Assembly: GCF_017876115.1 (NCBI RefSeq)
Contig: NZ_JAGINO010000004.1
Coordinates: forward strand, 329,391 to 393,390
Length of the DNA stretch: 64,000 nt
Reading direction: 5' to 3'
Source of the DNA: Azospirillum picis
GTDB lineage: Bacteria; Pseudomonadota; Alphaproteobacteria; Azospirillales; Azospirillaceae
Below, piece by piece: positions 1-10,100 of this stretch (its first letter is position 1; every line of letters begins with the position of its first letter). The translations under genes and the position numbers were made by a program. Below the pieces are notes generated by a model. It saw only the letters and a list, made by a program, of their open reading frames with translations. It did no database searches and was not told the DNA's origin.

Positions 1-100
1 CAGGCTGCGACTGGGCGATGGCCGGAGCCGCGAGGGTGGAGGCCGCAACGGTCGAAACGGTGCCAACGCCGGCCTTGGTGAGGAACGCTCTTCTTTTCAC
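1..100 (-). CDS. TRAP transporter substrate-binding protein, N-terminal fragment
   Basis: Only the first 33 codons lie in the window; the gene runs off the left edge. The start is a GTG at 100-98, with GGAG eight bases upstream. The N-terminus VKRRAFLTKAGVGTV continues into an Ala-rich stretch ending in APAIAQ. This is a twin-arginine signal peptide (RRAFL motif, hydrophobic core, A-x-A cleavage site) and looks like those of DctP/TakP-type periplasmic solute receptors of TRAP carboxylate transporters. The family call rests on the signal peptide alone. The Tat export signal is clear, the substrate unknown. Confidence 0.6.
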   Translation of the reverse strand, partial: MKRRAFLTKAGVGTVSTVAASTLAAPAIAQSQP

Positions 101-239
101 TCCCGCTACTCCACTTGATTGTCTGTGGCCCGCATAATTTCCATGACCCGCGGCGAATCAGGGAATTACAGGCGTTTAGCCTATCGTGTAACAAAGCATC
201 CGATGCGGCGGCCTGCATCGCACAATTGTGCATGCCTGC

Positions 240-269
240 CTTTCGGGGTGTACCGAGGCTCCCCGAAAG
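240..269 (-). terminator. Hairpin downstream of the GH13 gene
   Basis: A perfect 9-bp inverted repeat, CTTTCGGGG and CCCCGAAAG, is separated by 12 bases and begins about 25 bases after the alpha-glucosidase stop codon on the minus strand. No T-run follows, so it may be a weak or Rho-assisted terminator or only a transcript-stabilising hairpin. Confidence 0.4.
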
Positions 270-294
270 AACAGGTCCAGGCGACGGGAGGCGG

Positions 295-1956
295 TCAGCG
301 GGAGGGGCGCAACCGGCCAAGGAAGGCGGATAGTGGCGGCATGACCAGCAGTCGGCCGTCGGCCGCCACCTCGGGCGAGGCGGAGCCCGGCGCGCGCGGC
401 ACGATGAGCGCCTCCACCTCGCCGCGGCCGCGCATGGAGAATTCGGCCGGCCGGTCGGCGAGATTGAAGACGGCCAGAAGACGCTCCCCGTCGAGCGTCC
501 GTTCGAACGACAGCAGATCGCCATGATCCTCCACGGCGGCAACCGAGCCGCTGCGCAGGATCTCGTGGTCGTGGCGCAGGGCCAGCGCCGCGCGCCACAC
601 CGCGAGCGGGCTGCCTGCCAAGCGCTCCTGCCGGTCAACGGCAAGCGCGGCATGAGGCGGCGGGACCGGCAGCCACGGTTCGCCGCTGCTGAAGCCGGCA
701 TTCGGTTCGTCGCCGCGCCACGGCATCGGCGTGCGGCTGCCGTCGCGGCCAGGAAAGTCGGGCCAATAGGTGATCCCAAAAGGATCGCGCAACTGATGCT
801 GTTCCAGGACCGCATTCGGCAGGCCGAGTTCCTCGCCCTGGTAGACGCAGACGGTGCCGGGAAGGGAAGCCGCCAGCATGGCCAGCAAGGCGTTGAACAC
901 CTCCGGATCGGCTCCCTCCGGCAGCCAGCGGCTGGCCGCCCGCTCGACGTCGTGGTTCGAAAGGCTCCAGCAGATGGAGTCCGGACGGGGTACCGCCGCC
1001 AGCGCCTGGGAGAAGCCCTTGGCACTGAACGGTTGCTTGGCCAGCGACAGGGTGTAGGCGGCATGCAGGCCCTGCGGCGTGCAGTAGGCGGCGATGCGTT
1101 GCACGGCGCCGGGCTGGCTCGACAGCTCGCCCAGCAGCACACGTCCGGGATAGCGGTCGACCGTCTCGCGCAGGCGCGCCAGGATGCCGCCGATCGCCGG
1201 GTGCATCATGTCGTAGACATGCTGCTGAAGGGCGAAGGGCTTCAGCGGCGGCTCGGCTTCGCGCCACACCGCGGCCGGGTTGGAGCGGAGTTGCGGGTCA
1301 TGGGCGAAGAAATCCACCGCGTCGATGCGGAAGCCGTCCACGCCGCGCTCCATCCAGAAGGCCGCCGTCTCGCACAGCGCATCCATCACCGCCGGCTCAT
1401 GCAGGTTCAGCGCCGGCTGGCTGGGCAGGAAATGGTGCAGGTAATATTGCCGCCGCCGCGGCTCCCAACTCCAGGCGGCTCCTCCGAAGACCGACAGCCA
1501 ATTGTTGGGTGCCGTGCCGTCGGGCTTGGCATCCGCCCAGACATACCAGTCGGCCCTGTCGCCCGCCCGCGACCGCCGGCTGTCGATGAACCAGGGATGG
1601 GCATCGGAGGTGTGGCCGCAGACGAGGTCGACCAGCACCTTCAGCCCGAGGCCGTGGGCACGCTCCACCAGCCGGTCGAAAACAGTGAGGTTGCCCATGC
1701 GTGGGTCGACCGCGCGGTGGTCGGCGACATCGTAACCGAAATCCTTCCGGGGCGACGGGTAGAAGGGACTGATCCACACGCCGTCGACCCCAAGGGAGGC
1801 CACGTGGTCCAAGCCTTCCAGTACCCCCTCGAGGTCGCCCCAGCCGTCGCCTCCACGGTCGCGGAAGCTGAGCGGGTAGATCTGGTAGATGGCCGCGCCG
1901 TTCAGCCAGGACGGGTCGGGACCGGAAGGCGGCATCCGCAGGAACGTCTGGGTCAA
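295..1956 (-). CDS. Alpha-glucosidase, glycoside hydrolase family 13
   Basis: The 553-residue protein is a GH13 enzyme of the oligo-1,6-glucosidase/alpha-glucosidase type, probably cytoplasmic because no signal peptide is visible. It would hydrolyse alpha-glucosidic bonds in imported di- or oligosaccharides. Visible family motifs are AAIYQIYPLSFRD near the N-terminus, DLVCGHTSDAHPWF, the nucleophile Asp in GFRIDAVD, the acid/base Glu in VLLGELSS, and the transition-state Asp in SLSNHDVER. The motif DGSRTPMPW is typical of proteobacterial alpha-glucosidases. The chosen start is a TTG with GGAG about nine bases upstream; the first ATG, 21 bases in at 1935, lacks a ribosome site. The exact substrate cannot be told. 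Confidence 0.88.
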   Translation of the reverse strand: MTQTFLRMPPSGPDPSWLNGAAIYQIYPLSFRDRGGDGWGDLEGVLEGLDHVASLGVDGVWISPFYPSPRKDFGYDVADHRAVDPRMGNLTVFDRLVERAHGLGLKVLVDLVCGHTSDAHPWFIDSRRSRAGDRADWYVWADAKPDGTAPNNWLSVFGGAAWSWEPRRRQYYLHHFLPSQPALNLHEPAVMDALCETAAFWMERGVDGFRIDAVDFFAHDPQLRSNPAAVWREAEPPLKPFALQQHVYDMMHPAIGGILARLRETVDRYPGRVLLGELSSQPGAVQRIAAYCTPQGLHAAYTLSLAKQPFSAKGFSQALAAVPRPDSICWSLSNHDVERAASRWLPEGADPEVFNALLAMLAASLPGTVCVYQGEELGLPNAVLEQHQLRDPFGITYWPDFPGRDGSRTPMPWRGDEPNAGFSSGEPWLPVPPPHAALAVDRQERLAGSPLAVWRAALALRHDHEILRSGSVAAVEDHGDLLSFERTLDGERLLAVFNLADRPAEFSMRGRGEVEALIVPRAPGSASPEVAADGRLLVMPPLSAFLGRLRPSR

Positions 1957-2167
1957 GGATCGGGCTCCGCGCCATGGACAGGTGATCAGCTTCCACCGGC
2001 ATGGCTAACGAAAGGTTACCGCCGCCTGTACTCACCACCCATGCCTTTCGCATGACACAGCCGATCGGGCAGGACCTTGAGGACGAGCCTCCAAGGGGTT
2101 GGCGGCGTTGCGGACGGCCTCTATACCACCCGGCAAGTCACCGGCGGGGAGCGGACGGGATGGCACG

Positions 2168-3103
2168 ATGGTGAAGACGGCGGACCGGCCTGCGGGTCCA
2201 AGGAAGGAGGGCGCCACCCGTAGCCCGGCCATCCTGCCGGCCAGGGCGGCACCACACCGGCTGTTGCCGATCGGCTGCCTGGCGCTGGCGGCCGCGGTCC
2301 TCGCCGTCCCTGCCGCCGCGACCGAGCCTGCGGATACACCGTTGCCTGCCACTCCGCAAACCGGCACGCCGCCGGACCTCGCGGCCCCTTCATCCACGGA
2401 TGCCGCTCCCCCGGCTGTCCCCGGGCGCCATCGGCCACCGGCTGCAGCGGTGGCGGAAGCGTTGCATGCACTGCCCTGCACGCTGGCGATCGTGGAGGAG
2501 GCGAATGGCCGGCTGCTCGTCTCCGGTACCGTGGCGGGAGACCACGCGCACGATGCGGTGCGCGCGGCGGTCGATGCAACTGCCGCCGGGTGGGAGTATG
2601 GTTTCGACATGGCCGTCGCGAATCCCTGGTTCTGCCAGCCGCTCTCGGCCGTCGCCGCCGCCATCGCCGCCAACCGCCGCTCGGCCGCGCCCCTCGCGAT
2701 GACGGTCGATGGTGGCGAAACGCTGAACGCCGGCGCCCCGCTGGTGCTTCAGGTCAAGACGCCCGACCGGCCGGTAAGCCTGAGGATCGACTATTTCACG
2801 AGCGACGGCAGCGTCGTTCACCTGCTGCCCAACCCGTCGGCACCTGAAACACCTCTTGGCTCCAACACGGTTCTTCGCCTTGGCAACAAGGCGGATGGCG
2901 GGCGGTACTGGACAATCGGGGCGCCATACGGCCAAGAACTGCTGGTGGCGCTCGCCACTCCGGAACGGCTTTTCCCCGTGGAGCGGCCGGAGCAGGAGCC
3001 GGCTGCCGCCTATCTGGCGGCGCTGTCCAAAGCACTGTCGGCCCGATCAAGCGCCCTGCCGGATGCCGTCGCCGCAGCGAGCTTCATCAGGACCGAGCCA
3101 TGA
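2168..3103 (+). CDS. Exported DUF4384-containing protein
   Basis: 311 residues from the ATG at 2168. An upstream TTG at 2099 is in frame but less likely. A hydrophobic segment around residues 35-52 (LLPIGCLALAAAVLAVPAAA) suggests a signal peptide or membrane anchor, followed by a Pro/Thr/Ala-rich linker. The C-terminal part carries a DUF4384-like pattern: SLRIDYFTSDGSVVHLLPN, then YWTIGAPYGQELLVALATPERLF. DUF4384 often occurs beside Ser/Thr kinase or phosphatase systems and caspase-like proteins. Here the next gene, convergent and only 9 bases away, is a PP2C phosphatase, so a shared envelope-signalling role is possible. The function is not known. Confidence 0.7.
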   Translation: MVKTADRPAGPRKEGATRSPAILPARAAPHRLLPIGCLALAAAVLAVPAAATEPADTPLPATPQTGTPPDLAAPSSTDAAPPAVPGRHRPPAAAVAEALHALPCTLAIVEEANGRLLVSGTVAGDHAHDAVRAAVDATAAGWEYGFDMAVANPWFCQPLSAVAAAIAANRRSAAPLAMTVDGGETLNAGAPLVLQVKTPDRPVSLRIDYFTSDGSVVHLLPNPSAPETPLGSNTVLRLGNKADGGRYWTIGAPYGQELLVALATPERLFPVERPEQEPAAAYLAALSKALSARSSALPDAVAAASFIRTEP

Positions 3104-3112
3104 CGCGAGGGT

Positions 3113-3925
3113 TCAGGAAGCGGTGAAACGCCCGATCACCACCGTCACATTGTCCTGGCCACCCGCCTCGTTGGCGGCCTCGATCAATGCCGCGCAGGCA
3201 CGGGCGGGCTCGGCCTCCTCCCGCAGGACGCGGGCGATTATGCCGTCCGGCACCATTCCGTTCAGTCCATCGGAACAGATCAGGACCGCGTCCCCGGATT
3301 GGAGCGAATGCACCGCCACCTCCGGCTCCACGTCCTCCCCGGTCCCAAGGGCACGGACAATGATGTTCCGCTGCGGAGCCGTCCCTCTTCCGCCATTGTC
3401 GAGCCAGATCTGATAGAGGCTATGATCGCGTGTCAGAACCGTCAGGTCGCCATCGCGCAGGCGGTAGACCCGGCTGTCTCCGGCATGGAAGACCACGAGT
3501 TGCGCCGTGCCCGGCACGTGCCAGCACCCGGCCACCGTCGTTCCCATGCCTCGCCCCTGGGCGAAGCCTCGGGCGCTGTTGAGGTCATAGATCGCCCGGT
3601 TGGCCTTCCGAACCGCCGACCGTGCCAGCGACATGGCGCTGCGCACCATCGGTTCGATTCCGGCCAGATCGCCGTGGGTCCGGTCGGCATCACCTGCGTC
3701 CGGAGTCACGGTGGTGCCCACTTCCGCGTAGCCGCCAAGCAGGTTCGCGATGACGTCGACGGCCTTGCGGCTGGCGATGTCGCCGCCGGCATGCCCACCC
3801 ATTCCATCGCAGACGATGGCAAACCCGCCGTCCATGCTGACATGGAAATTGTCCTCGTTGCGGGACCGGGAGCGACCGACGTCAGTCAGTCCGGCGACGG
3901 TGAGGACAAGGGCGGCATTGGGCAT
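3113..3925 (-). CDS. PP2C-family serine/threonine phosphatase
   Basis: 270 residues, the usual length of a bacterial Stp1/PrpC-type metal-dependent phosphatase with a single catalytic domain. The metal and catalytic motifs are in order: RSRNEDNF, CDGMGGHAGGD, GMGTTVAG, HAGDSRVYRLRDG, TRDHSLYQ, LICSDGLNG and GGQDNVTVVIG. It should remove phosphate from Ser/Thr residues, normally opposing a Hanks-type kinase, but no such kinase is in the window. It is convergent with the DUF4384 gene. No membrane segment is seen. A stand-alone cytoplasmic phosphatase is likely; the partner is unknown. Confidence 0.9.
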   Translation of the reverse strand: MPNAALVLTVAGLTDVGRSRSRNEDNFHVSMDGGFAIVCDGMGGHAGGDIASRKAVDVIANLLGGYAEVGTTVTPDAGDADRTHGDLAGIEPMVRSAMSLARSAVRKANRAIYDLNSARGFAQGRGMGTTVAGCWHVPGTAQLVVFHAGDSRVYRLRDGDLTVLTRDHSLYQIWLDNGGRGTAPQRNIIVRALGTGEDVEPEVAVHSLQSGDAVLICSDGLNGMVPDGIIARVLREEAEPARACAALIEAANEAGGQDNVTVVIGRFTAS

Positions 3926-4137
3926 CTAGGCGGCTACTCCCGGATCGCGGGGCATGGGGTTCGGGCGGACGGGGCCGAGCCCATCGCACCCCGTGACACA
4001 TGGCACCGGAGGACGGGAAACGGTGATCGGCCGTTCCCCGGATAATGGCGTAAGCCTGTACAAAGATACAGCGGGGATTGCCCGTACGCCCTGGCGCCGG
4101 ACCGAAGACCGCGGCGGCCGATTCACGCGGTATGGTC

Positions 4138-4341
4138 CTAAACGACGATGTTCAACCCCTGGCCGCGTGTCGGCGTCACCGATCCGCCGGCACCGCCCGC
4201 AGGATCAATCAGCGCCGCGATGGTTTCCTGCTGCTGGTCGGCATTCGCGCTCAGCGCCTTCACGCCGAAATCCATCCGGCTTTGCGCCAGCTTAAGACCG
4301 ATAGCGGCGCCGGCGGTGGAGGATGTGATGTCCAGACCCAT
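4138..4341 (-). CDS. Small putative motility protein, YjfB-like
   Basis: 67 residues from the ATG at 4341, with GGGG six bases upstream. A second ATG 12 bases further up (4353) is possible. The layout, an Ala-rich N-terminus, a helix (AAIGLKLAQSRMDFGVKALS), a Gln-rich stretch (ADQQQETIAALID) and a Gly-rich tail ending GLNIVV, is that of the small YjfB-type 'putative motility protein' family. Members often sit near flagellar genes, which agrees with the flagellin locus beginning downstream. Biochemical function is unknown. The open frame continues upstream to 4584, but that part has no family features. Confidence 0.55.
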   Translation of the reverse strand: MGLDITSSTAGAAIGLKLAQSRMDFGVKALSANADQQQETIAALIDPAGGAGGSVTPTRGQGLNIVV

Positions 4342-4781
4342 GTGAAACCCCATCTCAGGTGCCGCTTGCCCTATCGCCGGCACCCTGCCGGCCGGATCGC
4401 GAGGGCCGGCGCACAAGGACAAATCCCTGCCGTCGACAGCAATACCGGTGGCCGAGTGTGCCACGAAGGCGCCCGCCGCGAAAGCCTCGACCGGTATCGC
4501 CGCGGCATCGAAACCAAGCAGCGCCGTCTGGCAACGCAGGTCGCGGGACCGCTGGAACATGTGCCGTGACGATATGGGCGGCATCCGGGGGACGGCCGTC
4601 CCGGAAACGGCTGACCGACCGGAGCCGCATCGCGTCCGTCCCGGGTTCCGTCCAGGGCTTCATGCAGGCCGGCCATGATCCGGCGCATGCACACGGCCGG
4701 GAGCGGCAGCGTTGGCGCACGGATGTTGAAAAGCTGAGGCCGGCGTTGCACGGGCTTGCGGGAAGGGGGGAGGACGCCCTA
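4342..4781. other. Non-coding gap before the TPR genes
   Basis: About 440 bases between the divergently transcribed motility-type gene and the first TPR gene. Open frames run through it on both strands, but none has a ribosome site plus recognisable protein features. It probably holds the two divergent promoters, although no convincing -35/-10 or -24/-12 pair was found. Confidence 0.5.
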
Positions 4782-5696
4782 ATGCGTTGGACCATGGCCA
4801 CGATCCTCGAAACCCTCACCCTCGCGCTCGACCTGCACCTCGCGGGCCGCTTCGGCGAGGCGCAGGAACTCTATACCCGTATTCTGGAAGCCGAACCGGA
4901 GCAGCCGGATGCCCTGCATTACCTGGGCGTGCTGGCGGGCCAGGTCGGCCATGCCGAGTTCGGCCTGACGCTGGTCGGCAAGGCGCTTGGCCAACGGCCG
5001 GAGGCGGCGGATATCCACGCCAACCGCGCCAACCTCCTGCGTGGCCTCGGCCGGACGAGCGAAGCGGAAGCCGGCTACCAACGGGCGCTCGCCCTTCGTC
5101 CCGACTTCGCCGAGGCATGGACCGACCGCGCTTTCGTCTTCCAGGTCTCCGCACACGACGCGCCCTTATCAGGTGTTTCCCCTTGGGATTCCGCCTGGCA
5201 TGCCATACCGATGCTCGAGCGCGCCCTGAGGATCGACCCGTCGCTCGACCCCGCGCGCGAGCAGCTCGTCAAGCTCCTGCATGGGCGCGGCAGGCGGCGG
5301 CTCGAAACCGGCCAGGTCACCCCGGCATTGGGCGACCTCCTGCGCGCCTCGGCACTCGATCCCCGCGACGCCGACATCGCCTTCCTGGCCGGCCATGCCC
5401 TTTATGCGGCGGGCATGCGGGCGGATTCGGTGACCGCCTTCGCCAACGCCCTGGCCCTGGTTCCTGACTTCCTGTCGGCGGCCCTCAATCTGGGGATCGC
5501 CATGGCGGCGGTCGGGAACACCACGGCCGCGCTCGCCCCACTGCGCCAAGCCGTTCTGATCGACCCCGATCATCCCGATGCACGCGAGACGCTTGCCCTG
5601 GCCCTGCGCAGCCTCGGCCGTCTGGCGGAGGCTGCCGAACTGGAAGACGAGCCGGGGCGTGCGGCGGGAGCCCGTCTCCGGCGGCGCAGACCATGA
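4782..5696 (+). CDS. TPR-repeat protein
   Basis: 304 residues from the ATG at 4782, which follows GGGGGGAGG with eight bases between. Tetratricopeptide repeats are visible throughout, for example LHLAGRFGEAQELYTRILEA and LLRGLGRTSEAEAGYQRALA, with further units to the C-terminus (ALRSLGRLAEAAELED). It has no catalytic domain and no signal peptide. It is the first of a run of TPR proteins leading to the flagellin gene, and TPR units here probably bind flagellin or partner enzymes. The C-terminal tail is Arg-rich (GARLRRRRP). The specific role is unknown. Confidence 0.8.
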   Translation: MRWTMATILETLTLALDLHLAGRFGEAQELYTRILEAEPEQPDALHYLGVLAGQVGHAEFGLTLVGKALGQRPEAADIHANRANLLRGLGRTSEAEAGYQRALALRPDFAEAWTDRAFVFQVSAHDAPLSGVSPWDSAWHAIPMLERALRIDPSLDPAREQLVKLLHGRGRRRLETGQVTPALGDLLRASALDPRDADIAFLAGHALYAAGMRADSVTAFANALALVPDFLSAALNLGIAMAAVGNTTAALAPLRQAVLIDPDHPDARETLALALRSLGRLAEAAELEDEPGRAAGARLRRRRP

Positions 5697-5766
5697 ACGA
5701 AGGCAGCTTCCGTCGGCCAGCGCTTTGGCCCCCCTGCCCCAACAGCCGTGTGTCAAACGCCGCCTG

Positions 5767-7020
5767 TCAAACGCCACGTGTCGGCCGCTCCGCCAGAACC
5801 GCCAGCCCATTGACCGGCGCGCCGCTTTCGAAACGCAGGCGGTCGCGGTCGCAGCGCGTCGGCGCCCAGCCGGCGGAGGCCAGAGCCGCGCGCACATAGG
5901 ACTCGGTGTGGGCATAGCGCCCATGGGTCGCGACGCGATATGGACGCCCGTCCTCCGGTTCCAGTTCCTCGACGGTGAAGACCAGCAGCCCTCCGGGACG
6001 AAGCGCCTCGCCAGCGGCGGAGAATACGTCCTCCAGCGCACCGAAATAGCAGAAGACATCCGCCGCCACCGCCAGATCGAACGACTTCGGCCTGGAGGCC
6101 AGGAACGCAACCAGTTCCACCGCTTGCAGGTCGTCGTAAAGGCCGCGGGCATCGGCGCGCTCCAGCATTCCCTCCGACAGGTCCACACCCGTCAGATGCC
6201 GGGCGTAGGGGCGCAGGAACGCGGCACACAGCCCGGTGCCGCAGCCGGCATCCAGGACGTCGAGGGTCCCGGACGGGACCGGGCTCTCATCCGACAGCAG
6301 ACCGGCGAGAAGCGCCGGAGCCCTATAATCCAAGTCAGCCAGCTTGCGGTCGAACTCCTCGGCGAAGAGGTCGAAGGTCTGGCGGACATAGTCGTCGGGC
6401 GCACGCGCATCCGCCGCCTCGCCGGCGATGGCGGCGCCTATATGGCGGGCCAGCGGGTTCATCGGATGATCTCGCCGCCACCACCGGGCCAGCGCCGCCG
6501 CCTCCTTCTCCCCACCCTGCTCGTGCAACAGATAAAGGACGGCGCCGAGATTGTCGTGGGCGTCCGACCAATCCGGACGCAGCGCAAGCGCATGACGATA
6601 GCCCATCGCCGCGTCCCCGTACCGCTCGAGGTCGCGCATGAGATTGCCCCAGTTGTTCCATGCCTCGGCATGACAGGGACGCAGCGCCAGCGCTTGGCGG
6701 AAGATGTCATCCGCCTCGCCGTGCCGCTCAGCCTGCCGCAACAGGGAGGCAAGATTGTAGTGGGCCATGCCCTCGTCCAGCCCGCGGGCGATGGCCGCAC
6801 GATAGGCGGCGGCCGCCTCGTCAAGGCGGCCGAGCACGCGCAGCGCATTGCCATGGTTGTTGTGGGTGCCCGCCAGCGTGGGGTCGATCGCGAGTGCCCG
6901 CACGTACAGCCCCGCCGCCGCCGCCGCATCGCCGGCAGCGGCCAGCGCGTCGGCCTGCCGGCTGAGGCGCAAGGCCGGCGGTTCGCCCCGGCTGCGCAAT
7001 GACAAGCGTGATCCCGCCAT
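5767..7020 (-). CDS. TPR-repeat SAM-dependent methyltransferase
   Basis: 417 residues from the ATG at 7020, preceded by AGGAAGAG. The N-terminal half (about 20-190) holds TPR units such as HNNHGNALRVLGRLDEAAAA and WNNWGNLMRDLERYGDAAMG. The C-terminal half (about 215-410) is a class I methyltransferase of the 'predicted methyltransferase with TPR' type: motif I LDVLDAGCGTGLCA, then LTGVDLSEGMLERA, FDLAVAADVFCYFG and EALRPGGLLVFTVEE. It is divergent from the large TPR-glycosyltransferase gene at 7159. By position it may methylate flagellin or its glycan; that is inference only. Confidence 0.85.
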   Translation of the reverse strand: MAGSRLSLRSRGEPPALRLSRQADALAAAGDAAAAAGLYVRALAIDPTLAGTHNNHGNALRVLGRLDEAAAAYRAAIARGLDEGMAHYNLASLLRQAERHGEADDIFRQALALRPCHAEAWNNWGNLMRDLERYGDAAMGYRHALALRPDWSDAHDNLGAVLYLLHEQGGEKEAAALARWWRRDHPMNPLARHIGAAIAGEAADARAPDDYVRQTFDLFAEEFDRKLADLDYRAPALLAGLLSDESPVPSGTLDVLDAGCGTGLCAAFLRPYARHLTGVDLSEGMLERADARGLYDDLQAVELVAFLASRPKSFDLAVAADVFCYFGALEDVFSAAGEALRPGGLLVFTVEELEPEDGRPYRVATHGRYAHTESYVRAALASAGWAPTRCDRDRLRFESGAPVNGLAVLAERPTRGV

Positions 7021-7158
7021 CGACCGCTCTTCCTTCAACGCCGTCCGTTCGACACCCTCGGACGATATCAATGGCATCTTTACCGTGATCCGCCAATGAT
7101 GGCACTCCCTTTGGGAAGCCGGTCGGGAGACCGGAGGATCCGGGAGCGGTCGGACAAG

Positions 7159-10100
7159 ATGGCGAGAAACGACGGAACGCTGGCCATGGCGGTGGCTCAT
7201 CATCAGGCTGGCCGCCTCGACGAGGCGGAGCGAGGATACCGCAGCGTGCTGGCCGGCGACGGACGCAATGCCGACGCCCTGCATCTGCTGGGAGTGCTGT
7301 CGCTGCAGTCCGGCCGCGCCGCCGAGGCGGTGGAGATGATCGGCAAGGCGTTGAGACTGGCTGGCGGCGTCGCCGACTATTGGGACAATCTCGGCAGTGC
7401 GTTGGCGGCGGCGGGGCGCTTGGCTGACGCGGCGGATGCCCATCGCAAGGCTGCGGCCATCGACCGCACCGGACCGCAGCGCCGGCACAATCTCGGGAAC
7501 GCGCTGGCGGCGCTTGGCCGGCATGAAGAGTCCGAGGCGGCCTTCAGGGCGGCGCTGGCCCTCAAGCCGGATTATGCCAAGGCCTGGTTCAATCTCGGCA
7601 ACGGCCGTGCGGCCCGCCGCCTCCACGGCCGGGCCGCAACGGACTTGCGACGGGCAATTCGCCTGGAGCCCGGCATGGTGGAGGCGCACAACAATCTGGG
7701 CGATGCGTTGGCTATGACCGGCCGGCTGGACGATGCGGTGGCGGAGCACCGCGTCGTGACGGCGATGCGGCCGGATGACGCCAACGCGCATTACAACCTG
7801 GGAGCCATCCTTCAGCAGAAGGGCGCCTATGAAACCGCCGAAATCGCCTATCGCCAAGCTTTGAGGCGCAATCCCCGCCACGCTCCCGCTTTGAACAACC
7901 TGGGCAGCGTGTTGAGACGGCTCGGGCGCCCCGACCAGGCCGAGCAGTGTCATCGCCAGGCTTTGGCTCTGCACCCGGACTTCGCCGAAGCACTCTACAA
8001 CCTCGGCAATGCCTTGCAGGCGCAAGGCCGCTTCGACGAAGCCGCGGCATGCTTCCTGGAAGCCCTTGCTCAACAGCCGGATCTTGCCACGGCCACATAC
8101 AACCTTGGTCTTCTTGCCCTCCGCGCCGGAGCCTTGGCGGCTGGCTGGTCCGGTTACGAACACCGGTTCGCTACCGGCGAGGCACTGCCGAACCGTCGCT
8201 TCGCCACGCCCCGCTGGACCGGAGACCTCCTGCGCGGCCGGCGCCTGCTGATCTGGCGTGAGCAGGGGGTGGGCGACGAAATCATGTTCGCCTCCTGCTA
8301 CCCCGACGTCGTCGCCTGGGGCGGCGGACCGGTCACGATCGAATGCGACCGCCGCTTGGTCGCGCTGTTCAGCCGCTCCTTCCCGAAGGCGCTGGTCAGG
8401 GCCGAAAGCTGCACCGGTGACGCTTTCGGCACCGGTGGCAGCGAAACCGTCGATCCGCCCGATCACGACCTGCAGGTCCCGGCGGGCGACCTTCCCCGCC
8501 ATCTGCGGGCCAGCCTGCCTGATTTCGAGCAGCAGCCGTCCTGGCTTGTCGCGGACGCGTCCCAGTCAGAGCGTTGGCGGGAGCGTCTGTCGGCGCTGGG
8601 TGCCGGCCTGCGGGTGGGGATCGGCTGGCGCAGCCAGATGATGACGGCGGACCGGCGGGCCTCCTACGTGATGCTGGAGCATTGGGGCCCCGTCTTCGCG
8701 GTTCCCGGCGTGGTGTTCGTCAACCTGCAGTACGGCGAGTGCGAGGCGGAGCTGTCGCAGGCGGAGGCCCGCTTCGGCGTGACCATCCACCGCTGGGCCG
8801 ACCTCGACCTGAAGGACGATCTCGACGGTGCGGCGGCGCTGATGGCGAACCTGGACCTGGTGATCTCGCCGGCGATGTCGGCGGGTGAGCTGGCGGGAGC
8901 GCTAGGGGTGCCGGTGTGGCGCTTTGGCAGCCGCGACTGGACGCAGCTCGGGACCGGCGTGCGTCCCTGGTACCCGTCGATGCGCCTGTTCCAGCCCGCG
9001 GCCGGCCAGGGACTGGAGGACACGCTCAGCGCGATCGCCAGGGAGTTGGTGCGGCTCGCTCCTGCGCCGTCCCCCGGTCCGGAAATCGGGGTGGCGGCGC
9101 CGCACTCTGCCGCCCTTCCGCCCCTGCCGACGGCGACGGCGCCGGATTTCGACGGCCTGCTCGATCGGGGCGTGGCGCTGCACCGGGCCGGCAGGTTTGC
9201 CGATGCCGAAACCGCCTACCGGGCGGCGCTCGACGCCGACCCCGGCCGCGCCTCCCCCAGCCATGCCGATGCCCTGCACCTGCTGGGACTGCTGCTGCAT
9301 CAGGCCGGCCGGTCCGCCGATGCGCTGCCGTTGATCAAAGAAGCGCTGCGGCTTGCGCCGGACTTCCCCAGCGCCTGGAATCATCTGGGACTGGTCCATG
9401 AGACGGAACAGCGTCATGCACAGGCCGCGCTGGCTTTCACCCGCGCGTTGTCACTGCGCCCGGATTTTCCGGAGGCGCTGACCCATCTCGGCCTGCTGCG
9501 CCAGACCGGCGGGCGCGTGACGGAGGCGCTGCGACTGCACCGACGGTCCATCACCTTGAGCGTCGAGAATGCAGCGGCCCAGGCCAATCTCGGCCATGCC
9601 CACGAGTTGGAGGGCAGGAATGGCCAAGCCATTGTCCATTACCGCCGGGCTCTCGCCCTGCAACCGAACTCGCCCGATGCCCACAACAATCTCGCCAGCA
9701 TGGCGACGCTGGACGGCAAGCCTGCGGAGGCAAGGCGCCATCTCGATCACGCCTTGCGCCTGGATCCGGGCTTCGCGCTGGCCGCCTGGAATTTGGGGCT
9801 CATGGATCTGGCCGATGGGCACATAACCCGCGGCTGGGCAGGCTATGGGCGCCGATTCTCGGCCCGGCAACTTCAGCGGGCCCGCCGCATCGACCGCCCC
9901 ACCTGGACGGGCGAGGCATTGGCCGGGCAGCGCCTCCTGGTCTGGTCGGAGCAGGGGGTGGGCGACGAGATCCTGTTCGCCTCCTGCTTCGACGCCCTTC
10001 AGGGTTTGGACGGACCTGTCACGGTCGAATGCGACCGCCGGCTGGTCAGCCTGTTCGCCCGCTCATTCCCATGGGTTGCCGTGCGGGCTGAAACCGTGGA

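Noticed and set aside
523..2055. A 510-codon plus-strand frame opposite the alpha-glucosidase gene
   Set aside because: It shows no motif, while the minus strand holds all GH13 catalytic motifs.
4342..4584. N-terminal extension of the small motility-type protein
   Set aside because: The extra 80 residues look like translated non-coding DNA, and a better start with a purine-rich site lies at 4341.
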